The translations under genes and the position numbers were made by a program. 47,097 nucleotides of DNA from an uncultured Alloprevotella sp. (GTDB lineage: Bacteria; Bacteroidota; Bacteroidia; Bacteroidales; Bacteroidaceae). Shown here piece after piece: positions 8,005 through 15,738 of this stretch. The first letter of the stretch is position 1. The number at the start of each line of letters is the position of its first letter. Location: positions 1-47,097 of the forward strand of contig CALUNU010000016.1 of the NCBI GenBank assembly GCA_944322095.1, given 5' to 3'. The notes under the pieces are model-generated. The model was not told the origin of the DNA and made no database searches. It saw nothing but the letters and a program-made list of their open reading frames with translations.

Positions 8005-8973
8005 ATGTTTACCGATATGCAATTCATCGCGTTTTTCAAGAAGTGGACGCTGCTCTGCGCCATGGCCGCGGGCGCAGGCGTCTATCTGCTCTTTGCCGAG
8101 GTGGGGCCGTTGCAGCCCGTGGGCTGCGCCGTGGGCCCCCTGTTCGTGCAGGCCATGCCGCTGCTCATCTTTGCCATCCTCTACGTCACGTTCTGCAAGA
8201 TACGCCTGCACGACCTCCACTTCACGGCGTGGCACGTGTGGGTGCAGGCCGTGCGCGTGGTGCTGGCCCTGCTGCTCGTAGCCGCCATGCGCGGGCTCGA
8301 CGGCGCGCCCAAGCTGCTGCTCGAAGGGGCCTTTGTCTGCGTGATGTGCCCCACGGCGGCCGCGGCGGCCGTCGTCACCGACAAACTGGGGGGCAGCATT
8401 GCCTCGATGACGGTCTACACGCTCGTCGACAACCTGCTCACGGCCTTGCTCATCCCCCTGCTCTTTCCCCTCGTGGAGTGCGGGGCCGACGTGGGCTTTG
8501 CCGCTTCGTTTCTTGCCATCCTCGAACGGGTGGCGCTCGTGCTCGTGCTCCCCTTTTGCTGCGCCATGGCCACGCGGCGCTGGCTGCCGGCCCTGGCCGC
8601 CCGCATCCAGGGGGTACGAAATTTGGCCTTCTACATGTGGGCCTTCAACCTCTCGGTGGTGATGGGCATCACGCTCCACAACATCCTCACGGCCCGCCTT
8701 GCGGGCGCCACGCTCGCGCTGCTCGTGGCCGTTCCGCTGGTGGTGACGTTTGTGCTCTTTGCCCTGGGCAAAGCCATCGGGCGCCGCTACGGCGACAGCG
8801 TGAGCGGCGGCCAGGCCCTGGGGCAGAAAAACACCATTGTGGGCATCTGGCTCACCGTGACCTATCTGAACCCCACGGCCGCCATAGCCCCCTGCGCCTA
8901 CGTGGTGTGGCAAAACACGGTGAACGCCTGGCAGCTCTGGTGCAAGGAGAAGTATGGCGCCGTAAAGTGGTAG
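8005..8973 (+). CDS. BASS/SBF-type membrane transporter
   Basis: Integral membrane protein, 322 aa, with nine or ten predicted helices and almost no extramembrane sequence. The pattern resembles the bile acid:sodium symporter (SBF/BASS) superfamily: a conserved MCPTAAAAAVVTDKLGG stretch near 113 and GGQALGQKNTIVGIW near 275, the second being the Gly-Gln-Lys-Asn crossover region. Related Bacteroidales proteins are usually annotated only as transporter. The substrate cannot be read from sequence. An alternative start lies four codons downstream. It stands alone, with a promoter immediately upstream. Confidence 0.75.
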   Translation: MFTDMQFIAFFKKWTLLCAMAAGAGVYLLFAEVGPLQPVGCAVGPLFVQAMPLLIFAILYVTFCKIRLHDLHFTAWHVWVQAVRVVLALLLVAAMRGLDGAPKLLLEGAFVCVMCPTAAAAAVVTDKLGGSIASMTVYTLVDNLLTALLIPLLFPLVECGADVGFAASFLAILERVALVLVLPFCCAMATRRWLPALAARIQGVRNLAFYMWAFNLSVVMGITLHNILTARLAGATLALLVAVPLVVTFVLFALGKAIGRRYGDSVSGGQALGQKNTIVGIWLTVTYLNPTAAIAPCAYVVWQNTVNAWQLWCKEKYGAVKW

Positions 8974-9089
8974 GCGCGCCCTGCCGCGCCCGGCCCGGGC
9001 ACAACGCAGCCGCCGGCCCCCGTCCGCCGCGCCGTGAAGCGCAGGGAGAGGGCCGGCGGCCGTGCATGGAGATGGGGCGGAGCCGGGCG

Positions 9090-9782
9090 TCAGTCGGCCG
9101 GGGCGGCACCGGCCTCGCGGTCGTAGGCCACGGCGCGGTTGACGTAGGCCAGGAAGGGCTGCGTGCGTGCCAGCAGGTCGAGCGTGCGCTCCACCACGTC
9201 GGGGGCCAGCATGAAGGCCCGCCCCTGGCTGTATGCGAGGCAGAAGGTGCGATAGGTGAGCAGGGGCGCAAACGGCACGTCGCGCGGGAAGCCGTTGGGC
9301 ACGCGCTTGAGCCTGTTCTCGTCGTCGAGCACAAAGGGCGCGGCCCGCTCGACGATGCGGGCCAGTTCGCCGTTGTCGGCGCAGATGTCCTCGCGCAGCA
9401 GGCGCATCACGCGGGGCGTAAAGCAGTAGTGGCCCACGGCCAGCATGTTGCCCGAGGGGTAGCCCGCCTCGTCGGGGCCCACCTGGAAATAGTAGCCCCC
9501 GAAGCCCGACTTCTTGCCGCCCGGGCAGATGAAGGCGCCCATGTGGGTTTTGTAGGGGCTCTTGTCGTTGGTGAAGCGCGTGTCGCGGTAGATGCGGTAG
9601 GTGCAGCTCTTTACGTCGAGGCCGCCCACCGTCGGGTCGAGGCGGCCGAGGCCCTCGATGAGCCGCGCCGTCAGGGCGTCGAAGCGCGCTTGCGCCGCCT
9701 GGTATTCGTCTTTGTGCGCCTTGAACCACTCGCGGTTGTTGTTCGCTTGCAGGCGCGCCAGAAAATCCATCACTTCTTTCAT
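9090..9782 (-). CDS. DUF2461 family protein
   Basis: Conserved protein of unknown function, 230 aa from MKEVMDFLARLQ. The family pattern is clear: NNNREWFKAHKDEYQAAQ at the N-terminus, the central KSCTYRIYRDTRFTNDKSPYKTHMG, and GGYYFQVGP. The start is set by the -7 element at 9808-9815; open codons further upstream would precede transcription. The family is widespread and lacks an assigned activity. The 3' end faces the 3' end of the transporter gene. Confidence 0.85.
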   Translation of the reverse strand: MKEVMDFLARLQANNNREWFKAHKDEYQAAQARFDALTARLIEGLGRLDPTVGGLDVKSCTYRIYRDTRFTNDKSPYKTHMGAFICPGGKKSGFGGYYFQVGPDEAGYPSGNMLAVGHYCFTPRVMRLLREDICADNGELARIVERAAPFVLDDENRLKRVPNGFPRDVPFAPLLTYRTFCLAYSQGRAFMLAPDVVERTLDLLARTQPFLAYVNRAVAYDREAGAAPAD

Positions 9783-9807
9783 GTCGTAAGCCTTTTCGGT
9801 GATAGTG

Positions 9808-9815
9808 CAAATGTA
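9808..9815 (-). promoter_or_regulatory. -7 element for DUF2461 gene
   Basis: Minus strand reads TACATTTG, a full match to TAnnTTTG, 25 bp before the ATG at 9782. No good -33 TTTG is visible. Confidence 0.62.
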
Positions 9816-10064
9816 GCGCTTTTGGCGCGGATACGGATGCCCCTCGCCCGCCGGCCGCGTTATTTTGTGCATCGCGCGGGCGGTGCTGCCGTCGCTGCGC
9901 GGGGCAGGCGCGGCGGTGCGCACGGGCCGTTGCAGGGGCCGCGGGGTGGCCTGAATGGCGCCTTTTCTGTTGAGAAACAAACAATTCCCTGTGAACAATA
10001 AAGGGGACTTAACGCTTAAATCTTAAAGAAAGGAAAACCGGGACTTGAAGTAAAAAACGAAGCA

Positions 10065-10102
10065 GGCGTAATCATTGTCTTTGTAAACGACAGAGTTACG
10101 CC
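10065..10102 (+). other. Possible structured leader hairpin
   Basis: GGCGTAA at 10065-10071 pairs with TTACGCC at 10096-10102, and the interior adds TTGTC against GACAG. A second small hairpin (GAAGC-CGT-GCTTC) follows at 10148-10160. Together they precede the NlpC/P60 gene by about 65 bp. I recognise no known riboswitch class. Confidence 0.4.
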
Positions 10103-10224
10103 GGAAAGGGCGGAAGGTGGCGCTTTGCCCAAAGCTTAAAAAGATGTGAAGCCGTGCTTCTGAATTTAGCACTTTTTGTAATTTAGCTACCGCAAACGCA
10201 AAGCCGACTTACTCTTTTGGATAC

Positions 10225-10794
10225 ATGAAAATAAAAAAGATAGCAACAAAACTTACGCTGGGGGCGCTGGCATTGCTCCCGCTAGCAGGGCTGACGTCCA
10301 TGCAGCAGCTGCCCGCCGCGCCCGTTGCGGCCGAGGTGCGTGCCGCCGTGGCCGATACGGCGGTCGTGGCCGACACGATGGCGGAGGAAACGGCGTCGAA
10401 GGGCGACAGCATCGTGCAGACGGCCCTGAAATATCTCGGCGCACGCTACCGCAGCGGACACAGCGGCCCGCGGGCGTTCGACTGCTCGGGCTTTACGAGC
10501 TACGTCTACCGGCAGGAAAACATACCCATCACGCGCTCGTCGCGCTCGCAGTATCGCGAAGGCGAACGGGTGGAGAGCATTGCCGACCTGCAAAAGGGCG
10601 ACCTCGTGTTTTTCGGCGGCTCGCGCTCGACGCGCAGCGTGGGCCACGTGGGCATCGTGACCGACGTGGACGCCGACGGCGGCCGCTTCAAGTTTATCCA
10701 CGCCAGCCGACGCGGAGTGGTCATCGACAAGTCGACCTCGCCCTACTACCAGCGCCGCTATCTGGGCGCCCGCCGCATCGTCGACAGCGAGTGA
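10225..10794 (+). CDS. NlpC/P60 family cell-wall peptidase
   Basis: Secreted cysteine peptidase, 189 aa, acting on peptidoglycan stem peptides. The N-terminal 30-35 residues form a signal sequence (MKIKKIATKLTLGALALLPL), followed by an Ala/Val/Asp-rich linker to about 58. The NlpC/P60 domain spans 60-185 with Cys87 in DCSGF, His141 in GHVGI and the third residue His159 in FIHAS. Length and layout match small single-domain family members. No SH3 or LysM targeting domain is present. A terminator follows at once. Confidence 0.9.
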   Translation: MKIKKIATKLTLGALALLPLAGLTSMQQLPAAPVAAEVRAAVADTAVVADTMAEETASKGDSIVQTALKYLGARYRSGHSGPRAFDCSGFTSYVYRQENIPITRSSRSQYREGERVESIADLQKGDLVFFGGSRSTRSVGHVGIVTDVDADGGRFKFIHASRRGVVIDKSTSPYYQRRYLGARRIVDSE

Positions 10795-10821
10795 CGCGCC
10801 CCGCACGCAGAGCAACCATCC

Positions 10822-10856
10822 GCCCCGCGGCTCCGAACGGGCCGGCGGGGCTTTTT
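10822..10856 (+). terminator. Intrinsic terminator after NlpC/P60 gene
   Basis: GCCCCGC at 10822-10828 pairs with GCGGGGC at 10845-10851, followed by TTTTTG. The mscS-type gene starts only 27 bp beyond, so it may depend partly on read-through. Confidence 0.75.
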
Positions 10857-10882
10857 GTTTCATCCCCACAACCCCAAACGTT

Positions 10883-11737
10883 ATGTTCACCCTGCTCACG
10901 GCTCAGACGTCGCAGCTGACGGCAGCCCACTTTGACCAACTGCTCGAAAAGCTCCTCGACCTGAGCATCACGGCCGGCAAGCACATCCTGGCCGCCGCCG
11001 TCGTCTTCTTTCTCGGGCGCATCGTGGTGCGCTTCCTCAACAACCTGTTTGCCAAAATGCTCAGCCGCCGCAAAATCGACGTGGGCGTGCAGAGCTTCCT
11101 GCGCAGCGCCGTCAACATCCTGCTCACGGTGCTGCTCGTCGTGTCGGTCATCGGGGCGCTGGGCATCAGCACCACGTCGTTTGCCGCCCTGCTGGCCTCG
11201 GCCGGCGTGGCCATCGGCATGGCCCTCTCGGGCAACTTGCAGAACTTTGCCGGCGGACTGATTATCCTGCTGTTCAAACCCTATAAGGTGGGCGACTGGA
11301 TCGAGGCCCAGGGCGTGCAGGGACGCGTCACCGAGATACAGATTTTCCACACCATCCTCACAATGGTAGACAACAAGGTGGTCTACATCCCCAACGGCTC
11401 CATGAGCACGGCCGTCGTGATAAACTATACGCGCAACGAAACGCGGCGCGTGGAATGGACCATCGGCGTCGACTATGGCGAGGACGTGGAGCGCGTGCGG
11501 GCCGCCATACGCGGCGTTGTCGACGCCGACGCACGCATCCTGGCCGACCCGGCGCCCTTTGTGGCCGTGGGCGCACTGGCCGACAGCAGCGTCAACATCG
11601 TGGTGCGCGTGTGGACCCGCCAGGAGGACTATTGGGCCGTCTTCCACGAGACGTACCAGAAGATTTATGCCGAGTTTAACCGCCAGGGCATCGACTTCCC
11701 CTTCCCGCAACAGACGGTACACGTCGTGCGCGACTGA
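10883..11737 (+). CDS. MscS-family small-conductance mechanosensitive channel
   Basis: Pressure-release ion channel of the inner membrane, 284 aa, close to the length of E. coli MscS (286). Three helices lie at about 27-60, 70-95 and 97-130. The third is the Gly/Ala-rich pore helix (ASAGVAIGMALSGNLQNFAGG), followed by the beta domain with PYKVGDWIE and the conserved VYIPNG near 170. The C-terminal alpha/beta vestibule domain ends in DFPFPQQTVHVV, a family hallmark. It shares a downstream bidirectional hairpin with the convergent acetyltransferase gene. Confidence 0.92.
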   Translation: MFTLLTAQTSQLTAAHFDQLLEKLLDLSITAGKHILAAAVVFFLGRIVVRFLNNLFAKMLSRRKIDVGVQSFLRSAVNILLTVLLVVSVIGALGISTTSFAALLASAGVAIGMALSGNLQNFAGGLIILLFKPYKVGDWIEAQGVQGRVTEIQIFHTILTMVDNKVVYIPNGSMSTAVVINYTRNETRRVEWTIGVDYGEDVERVRAAIRGVVDADARILADPAPFVAVGALADSSVNIVVRVWTRQEDYWAVFHETYQKIYAEFNRQGIDFPFPQQTVHVVRD

Positions 11738-11763
11738 TCGCGCGCACGCGCGTGCGTAGATAT

Positions 11764-11801
11764 AAACGGCCGTCGCCCCGTAAGCAGGGCGGCGGCCGTT
11801 T
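11764..11801. terminator. Bidirectional terminator between mscS-type and GNAT genes
   Basis: AAACGGCCGTCGCCC and GGGCGGCGGCCGTTT form a long stem with A and T runs on its outer sides, so it can serve both convergent genes. Confidence 0.75.
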
Positions 11802-11828
11802 GCTTTGTCGCGACGGGGCGGGCGGCGG

Positions 11829-12344
11829 TCAGTCGAGGAGCAGTTGGAGGTCGGCCACGTCGAGCCAGCGGTCAAACTTGCGGCCCACCTCGCGGAAGAG
11901 CGACACGCGGCGAAAGCCCAACCGCTCGTGAAAGGCGATGCTCCGGGCGTTGTCGGCCGTGATGCAGGCAATGAGCGCATGCACGCCCCGCCGCCGGCAC
12001 TCGGCGGTGAGCATCTCCATGAGCTGGCGCCCCAGGCTGCACCCCACGTGGCGCGGCGACAGATAGATGGTCGTTTCGAGTGTATGGGCATAGGCCGCCC
12101 GCTCTTTCCACGGGTGGGCGTAGCAATAGCCCGCAATGCCCGCCTCGCCTTCGGCCACAAAATAAGGAAAACCCGCGGCCAGCGCCCCGATGCGCCGCCG
12201 CATCTCGTCGCAGCTCACCGCCTCGGTCTCGAACGACACGGTGGTGTGCTCCACATATTCGTTGTAGATGGCAGCAATGCCCTCCGCATCGTCGGGGCGC
12301 ACGGGGCGGAGGGTGAAAGGGGGGTGCATGGATGGCTGTGTCAT
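11829..12344 (-). CDS. GNAT family N-acetyltransferase (phosphinothricin acetyltransferase-like)
   Basis: Acetyl-CoA-dependent N-acetyltransferase, 171 aa from MTQPSMHPPF. The sequence follows the PAT/bar-type subgroup: RPVRPDDAEGIAAIYNEYV at the start, TTVSFETE, AGYCYAHPWKERAAYAHTLE and the acetyl-CoA loop near SLGRQLMEML. The in-frame ATG at 12368 overlaps the -7 element, so the ATG at 12344 is preferred. The natural substrate is unknown; relatives acetylate phosphinothricin-like compounds or amino-acid derivatives. Confidence 0.85.
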   Translation of the reverse strand: MTQPSMHPPFTLRPVRPDDAEGIAAIYNEYVEHTTVSFETEAVSCDEMRRRIGALAAGFPYFVAEGEAGIAGYCYAHPWKERAAYAHTLETTIYLSPRHVGCSLGRQLMEMLTAECRRRGVHALIACITADNARSIAFHERLGFRRVSLFREVGRKFDRWLDVADLQLLLD

Positions 12345-12365
12345 GGTGTATGCAAATGTTGCGTG

Positions 12366-12373
12366 CAAAGTTA
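12366..12373 (-). promoter_or_regulatory. -7 element for GNAT gene
   Basis: Minus strand reads TAACTTTG, a full match to TAnnTTTG, 21 bp upstream of the ATG at 12344. It excludes the longer reading-frame start. Confidence 0.62.
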
Positions 12374-12526
12374 GCCGATATTTTCCGATGGGCAGTTCCC
12401 GCAGACACAGCTTTTGCGCACGGCCGCGGGCGAAGCGCTCGGCGGCGGTGTCGCAGATTTGTAATAACCTTTGCTTACCTTCGCCGGCAGATATGTTTTC
12501 TGTATGACACCGAACGAAAAGAGCTT

Positions 12527-13450
12527 ATGAAGAGAAATCTGATGTCCAAAGTGGCGGCGGGCCTGCTCGCGTCCTTGCAGTTTGCCTCGTGTACGTCCTA
12601 TCATGCGGCGTTACCCCTCGTCCATGCCCACCGCGGCGGGGCGGCGCTCTATCCCGAAAACACCGTAGAGGCAATGCTTCGGGCCGTCGACCTCGGCGTG
12701 CCCGTGTTGGAGCTCGACCTGCACGTGACGCGCGACAGCGTGCCGGTGGTCTCGCACGACGCTTGCCTCAGTCCGCTCAAAGCGCTGGCGCCCGACGGCA
12801 GCCGCATCATGCCGGGAGCGGGGCAGGGCTATGCCATCTGGACCATGACGCTCGACAGCCTGCAACGCTTCAACGTGGGCAGTCTGCCCGTCGCCGACTA
12901 CCCGCGGCGCGTCAACTTGCCCTGCCGCGTGCCCACCCTGGCCGAGCTCGTCGACAGCGTGGAGCAGCACGTGGCCGCGCATGGGCTGCCGCCCGTGAGC
13001 TATAACGTGGAAATCAAGTCAGACCCGGCGAAAGATAGCGTCCTCTCGCCCCACTACCGCACCTTTGCCGACCTGTGCGTGCGCGTTTTGCAAGAGAAAG
13101 TCCCGGCCGACCGTCTCCTTGTGCAGTGTTTCGACGTGCGTACGCTCAACTACCTCCACCACCGCTATCCCGGCCTGCGCCTTTCCTATCTGGTGGAGGG
13201 CGACAGCCTCGATTTTGATGCCTGCATGCGCCGGCTCGATTTTGTCCCCCAAGTGTTCAGCCCCGAGAGCCGCCTCCTTTCGGTCGACGTGGCTCGTCGC
13301 GCCCGCGGCATGGGCATGGAGCTCGTTCCCTGGACCGTGGACGACCGCACGGAGACGGGCCGCTTGCAACGCCTCGGCGTCGATGCCATCATCACCAACG
13401 CCCCCGACAGCCTCATGCGCTGGCTCGGCTATCCCACCCAACCCCAATGA
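12527..13450 (+). CDS. Glycerophosphodiester phosphodiesterase lipoprotein
   Basis: Hydrolyses glycerophosphodiesters to glycerol 3-phosphate and an alcohol; 307 aa. The signal peptide ends in a lipobox-like SLQFASC with Cys22, so the enzyme is probably membrane-anchored outside the cytoplasm. GDPD motifs are all present: HAHRGG and PENT near 33-45, LELDLHVTRD with the metal-binding Glu and Asp, VVSHD, then NVEIKS, VPWTVDD and ITNAPD near the C-terminus. The start at 12527 is chosen because the signal peptide begins there; longer upstream codons overlap the divergent gene's control region. A weak promoter (TACCTTCG, 12476-12483) precedes it. Confidence 0.88.
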   Translation: MKRNLMSKVAAGLLASLQFASCTSYHAALPLVHAHRGGAALYPENTVEAMLRAVDLGVPVLELDLHVTRDSVPVVSHDACLSPLKALAPDGSRIMPGAGQGYAIWTMTLDSLQRFNVGSLPVADYPRRVNLPCRVPTLAELVDSVEQHVAAHGLPPVSYNVEIKSDPAKDSVLSPHYRTFADLCVRVLQEKVPADRLLVQCFDVRTLNYLHHRYPGLRLSYLVEGDSLDFDACMRRLDFVPQVFSPESRLLSVDVARRARGMGMELVPWTVDDRTETGRLQRLGVDAIITNAPDSLMRWLGYPTQPQ

Positions 13451-13525
13451 CGTTCTGCGGGGAGGCGGGAGGCAGCTGCACGCGGCATCGGAAAGAGCGT
13501 TCATTACGAAAAAAAATGCGCGGGA

Positions 13526-13557
13526 TTTGTTGATAATAAAATAAATGATTATTTTTG
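13526..13557 (+). promoter_or_regulatory. Promoter for rpsU
   Basis: TTTG at 13526-13529 and TATTTTTG at 13550-13557 are separated by 20 bp, an excellent match to the Bacteroidetes -33/-7 pattern. Confidence 0.78.
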
Positions 13558-13615
13558 CAGCCCGCGAGAAGTATATGAAAATAAGTAACAACAAAATAAA
13601 ACATTACATCAGAAA

Positions 13616-13807
13616 ATGATTATCGTACCCGTAAAGGAAGGCGAAAACATCGAGCGCGCCCTCAAAAAGTTCAAGAGAAAATTTGAAAGAACCGGTGTCA
13701 TCAAAGAACTCCGTGCCCGTCAGCAGTATGACAAACCTTCGGTTTTGAAGCGTTTGGCCAAGGAGCACGCCGTGTATGTGCAGCAGTTGCGCCGCGCCGA
13801 GGACTAA
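13616..13807 (+). CDS. rpsU: 30S ribosomal protein S21
   Basis: Small ribosomal subunit protein, 63 aa, beginning MIIVPVKEGENIERALKKFK and highly basic throughout. Known as a component of the 30S platform near the anti-Shine-Dalgarno end of 16S rRNA. Length is typical for Bacteroidetes S21. It has its own strong promoter and a strong terminator, so it is probably monocistronic. Confidence 0.95.
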   Translation: MIIVPVKEGENIERALKKFKRKFERTGVIKELRARQQYDKPSVLKRLAKEHAVYVQQLRRAED

Positions 13808-13828
13808 GCCTTAGTAGTGTATCTTATT

Positions 13829-13866
13829 AAAGCCCGCTCATCCGATAGATGAGCGGGCTTATTGTT
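13829..13866 (+). terminator. Intrinsic terminator after rpsU
   Basis: AAGCCCGCTCATC at 13830-13842 pairs perfectly with GATGAGCGGGCTT at 13848-13860 around a CGATA loop, followed by ATTGTTT. Confidence 0.88.
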
Positions 13867-13958
13867 TGCCTGGCGCGAAATATGTGCCCGGTGGAGGGCG
13901 ATGCCCCGCAGACGGACGGACATGACGGACGCCGGGCGATGGGGAGACCGGAGGCTCT

Positions 13959-13989
13959 TCGCGCGCGTATTATATATAATAAGGTGTGG
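13959..13989 (+). repeat. Dispersed AT-core repeat upstream of xerC
   Basis: TCGCGCGCGTAT, a TATATAATA stretch and AAGGTGTGG occur together here and again, slightly shorter, at 46992-47018. Both copies lie 60-90 bp upstream of a promoter. Confidence 0.6.
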
Positions 13990-14050
13990 CCTGCGAAAAA
14001 ATGGAGCGACCCACAATTATCGTCAAACGGTGAAAAAAATGAAGAAATAA

Positions 14051-14082
14051 TTTGCATTTGTCGTTATTCGTGCCTATATTCG
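14051..14082 (+). promoter_or_regulatory. Promoter for xerC-type gene
   Basis: TTTG at 14051-14054 and TATATTCG at 14075-14082, 20 bp apart. The -7 element deviates at one position (C for T). The ATG follows at 14113. Confidence 0.6.
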
Positions 14083-14112
14083 CCAAAGAAAAACGTCGCG
14101 ACCCGCGTAGTC

Positions 14113-14997
14113 ATGGAAGAAGTTCAAGGTTTTTTGGAGTATCTGGTGGGAGAGAGGGGATTTTCCCCGTTGACGGCCAAGGCTTACAGCCACGACTTGC
14201 AGGCGTTTCATCATTTCTTCAAGAGTGAGGACGAGACGCTGGACTGGGCCACGGTGGACAGCGACATGGTGCGCCGATGGGTGGTGTCGATGATGCGACG
14301 CTCGTTCTCGCCGCGTTCGGTGCGACGCTCGCTGAGCTCGCTACGTTCGTTCTACCGCTATGAAATGCTCTTGGAGCGCGTGACGAAAGACCCGGCACAT
14401 GGCGTGAGCCACCCGAAAGTGGGGAAACCGCTGCCGTCGTTTTTGCGGGAGTCGGAGATGGACTACCTGTTCGATCGGGTGCATTTCGGCGAAGGTTTCG
14501 GGGCTGTGCGCGACCGTATGATATTGCTGATGTTTTACAGCACGGGCGTGCGCGTATCGGAACTCATCGGGCTGGATGTGGCCGACGTCGATCTGGAAAC
14601 CCAGGAGCTGAAGGTGACGGGTAAGCGCAACAAGCAGCGCATCATCCCCTTTGGTGAGGAACTGCGCAGCGAACTGGAAGCCTACGAGAGGGAAAGGGGC
14701 AGCCTCCTGCACAACATGGCGGGACCTCTCTTCGTTAACGCCGACGGCACGCGCATGAAAGATCCCAAGGTGCGCGGCATCGTTAAACGCTACCTGTCGC
14801 TCGTGACAAGACAGAGAAAAAAGACTCCGCACGTGTTGCGTCATACTTTCGCAACGGTGATGCTCAACAACGGGGCCGAGCTGGAAGCCGTCAAGGAACT
14901 GCTCGGACACGAGAGCCTCTCGACAACGGAAATATATACGCATACCACGTTCGCAGAGTTGAAAAAAGAATATGAACACGCCCATCCAAGGGCATAA
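14113..14997 (+). CDS. xerC: Tyrosine recombinase XerC
   Basis: Site-specific recombinase of the XerC/XerD type that resolves chromosome dimers at dif; 294 aa. An N-terminal SAM-like core-binding domain covers 1-90. The catalytic domain shows Arg147 in GVRVSEL, Lys171 in TGKRNKQR, His240 and Arg243 in PHVLRHTFA, His266 in LLGHES and the nucleophile Tyr275 in TEIYTH. Length and placement before hpf-tuf in Bacteroidales support a housekeeping Xer enzyme over a mobile-element integrase. The start follows the promoter at 14051-14082 and excludes longer upstream codons. Confidence 0.9.
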   Translation: MEEVQGFLEYLVGERGFSPLTAKAYSHDLQAFHHFFKSEDETLDWATVDSDMVRRWVVSMMRRSFSPRSVRRSLSSLRSFYRYEMLLERVTKDPAHGVSHPKVGKPLPSFLRESEMDYLFDRVHFGEGFGAVRDRMILLMFYSTGVRVSELIGLDVADVDLETQELKVTGKRNKQRIIPFGEELRSELEAYERERGSLLHNMAGPLFVNADGTRMKDPKVRGIVKRYLSLVTRQRKKTPHVLRHTFATVMLNNGAELEAVKELLGHESLSTTEIYTHTTFAELKKEYEHAHPRA

Positions 14998-15010
14998 ACA
15001 CTGAGGTATT

Positions 15011-15310
15011 ATGGCACTGAAAGTTCAATCCATCCACTTTAACGCCACTGAAAAACTGCATGCGTTCATTGAAAAGAAAGTGGGAAAGCTTGAAAAAAAC
15101 TATGAGAACATCATTAATATTGAAGTAAACCTGCGTGTCGTGAAGCCCGAGACGGCTAAAAACAAGGAGACCGTTATCCATGTTTACGTGCCGGGCGGTG
15201 AGCTCCATGCCGAAAAGGTCTGCGATACGTTCGAGGAAGGCGTTGACCTTTGCATCGACGTATTGCAGCGCCAATTGGAGAAGTACAAGGAAAAACAGCG
15301 CGACAAGTAA
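15011..15310 (+). CDS. hpf: Ribosome hibernation-promoting factor (short HPF/RaiA family)
   Basis: Binds the 30S decoding region in stationary phase and silences ribosomes; 99 aa. The fold pattern is clear: MALKVQSIHFNATEKLHAFI, then VNLRVVKPETAKNKETVIHV and a C-terminal helix with FEEGVDLCIDVLQRQLEKYK. It is the short form without the C-terminal dimerisation domain of long HPF. It begins 13 bp after xerC and is probably cotranscribed with it. Confidence 0.92.
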   Translation: MALKVQSIHFNATEKLHAFIEKKVGKLEKNYENIINIEVNLRVVKPETAKNKETVIHVYVPGGELHAEKVCDTFEEGVDLCIDVLQRQLEKYKEKQRDK

Positions 15311-15328
15311 AAAAAACACCGTTTTTAT

Positions 15329-15358
15329 TTTGCGATTAGATTTTTCTTCCTAACTTTG
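15329..15358 (+). promoter_or_regulatory. Promoter for the tRNA-tuf operon
   Basis: TTTG at 15329-15332 and TAACTTTG at 15351-15358, spaced 18 bp. It lies in the only intergenic gap before the tRNA cluster. Confidence 0.72.
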
Positions 15359-15426
15359 CAGCCGTTTCGGAGCGGGCTCCGGGCGGCTGCAATTTAAAAA
15401 CCGGCTCGGGAGAAACTACGAAATAA

Positions 15427-15509
15427 GGGCAAATTCCAGAGTGGCCAAATGGGGCAGACTGTAAATCTGCTGGCGTTCGCCTTCGGTGGTTCGAATCCAT
15501 CTTTGCCCA
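15427..15509 (+). tRNA. tRNA-Tyr (GTA)
   Basis: Class II tRNA, 83 nt. Acceptor GGGCAAA pairs with TTTGCCC, discriminator A. The anticodon arm CAGACTGTAAATCTG carries GTA, and a long variable arm (GCGTTCGCC) marks the tyrosine class. The CCA end is not encoded. Confidence 0.95.
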
Positions 15510-15529
15510 CCTCTCTCTTTAAAGAGCTT

Positions 15530-15602
15530 GCGGAAATAGCTCAGTTGATAGAGCACTAGCCTTCCAAGCTGGGGGTCGCGGGTTTGAGTCCCGTTTTCCG
15601 CT
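15530..15602 (+). tRNA. tRNA-Gly (TCC)
   Basis: Acceptor GCGGAAA pairs with TTTCCGC, discriminator T. The anticodon loop CTTCCAA gives TCC. D arm AGCTCAGTTGATAGAGC and T loop TTTGAGT are regular. CCA is not encoded. Confidence 0.94.
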
Positions 15603-15611
15603 CATGAAATT

Positions 15612-15683
<72 letters not shown>

Positions 15684-15738
15684 CTTTTTGTTTTGAGGCG
15701 AGAAAAGAAAAATTCATTCAATAACTAATTAGAAAGCT

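Larger units (their letters stand above)
9783..10224. other. Intergenic region with DUF2461 promoter and a structured leader
   Basis: This 440-bp gap between divergent genes has no supported gene. Its left side holds the DUF2461 promoter. From 10065 to 10160 there are two possible hairpins upstream of the NlpC/P60 gene. I did not find a clean TAnnTTTG promoter for that gene. Confidence 0.55.

Noticed and set aside
14113..14997. Integrase of a mobile element next to the tRNA cluster
   Set aside because: Length, motif set and conserved position before hpf and tuf fit housekeeping XerC; no attachment-site duplication of the tRNA ends was seen.
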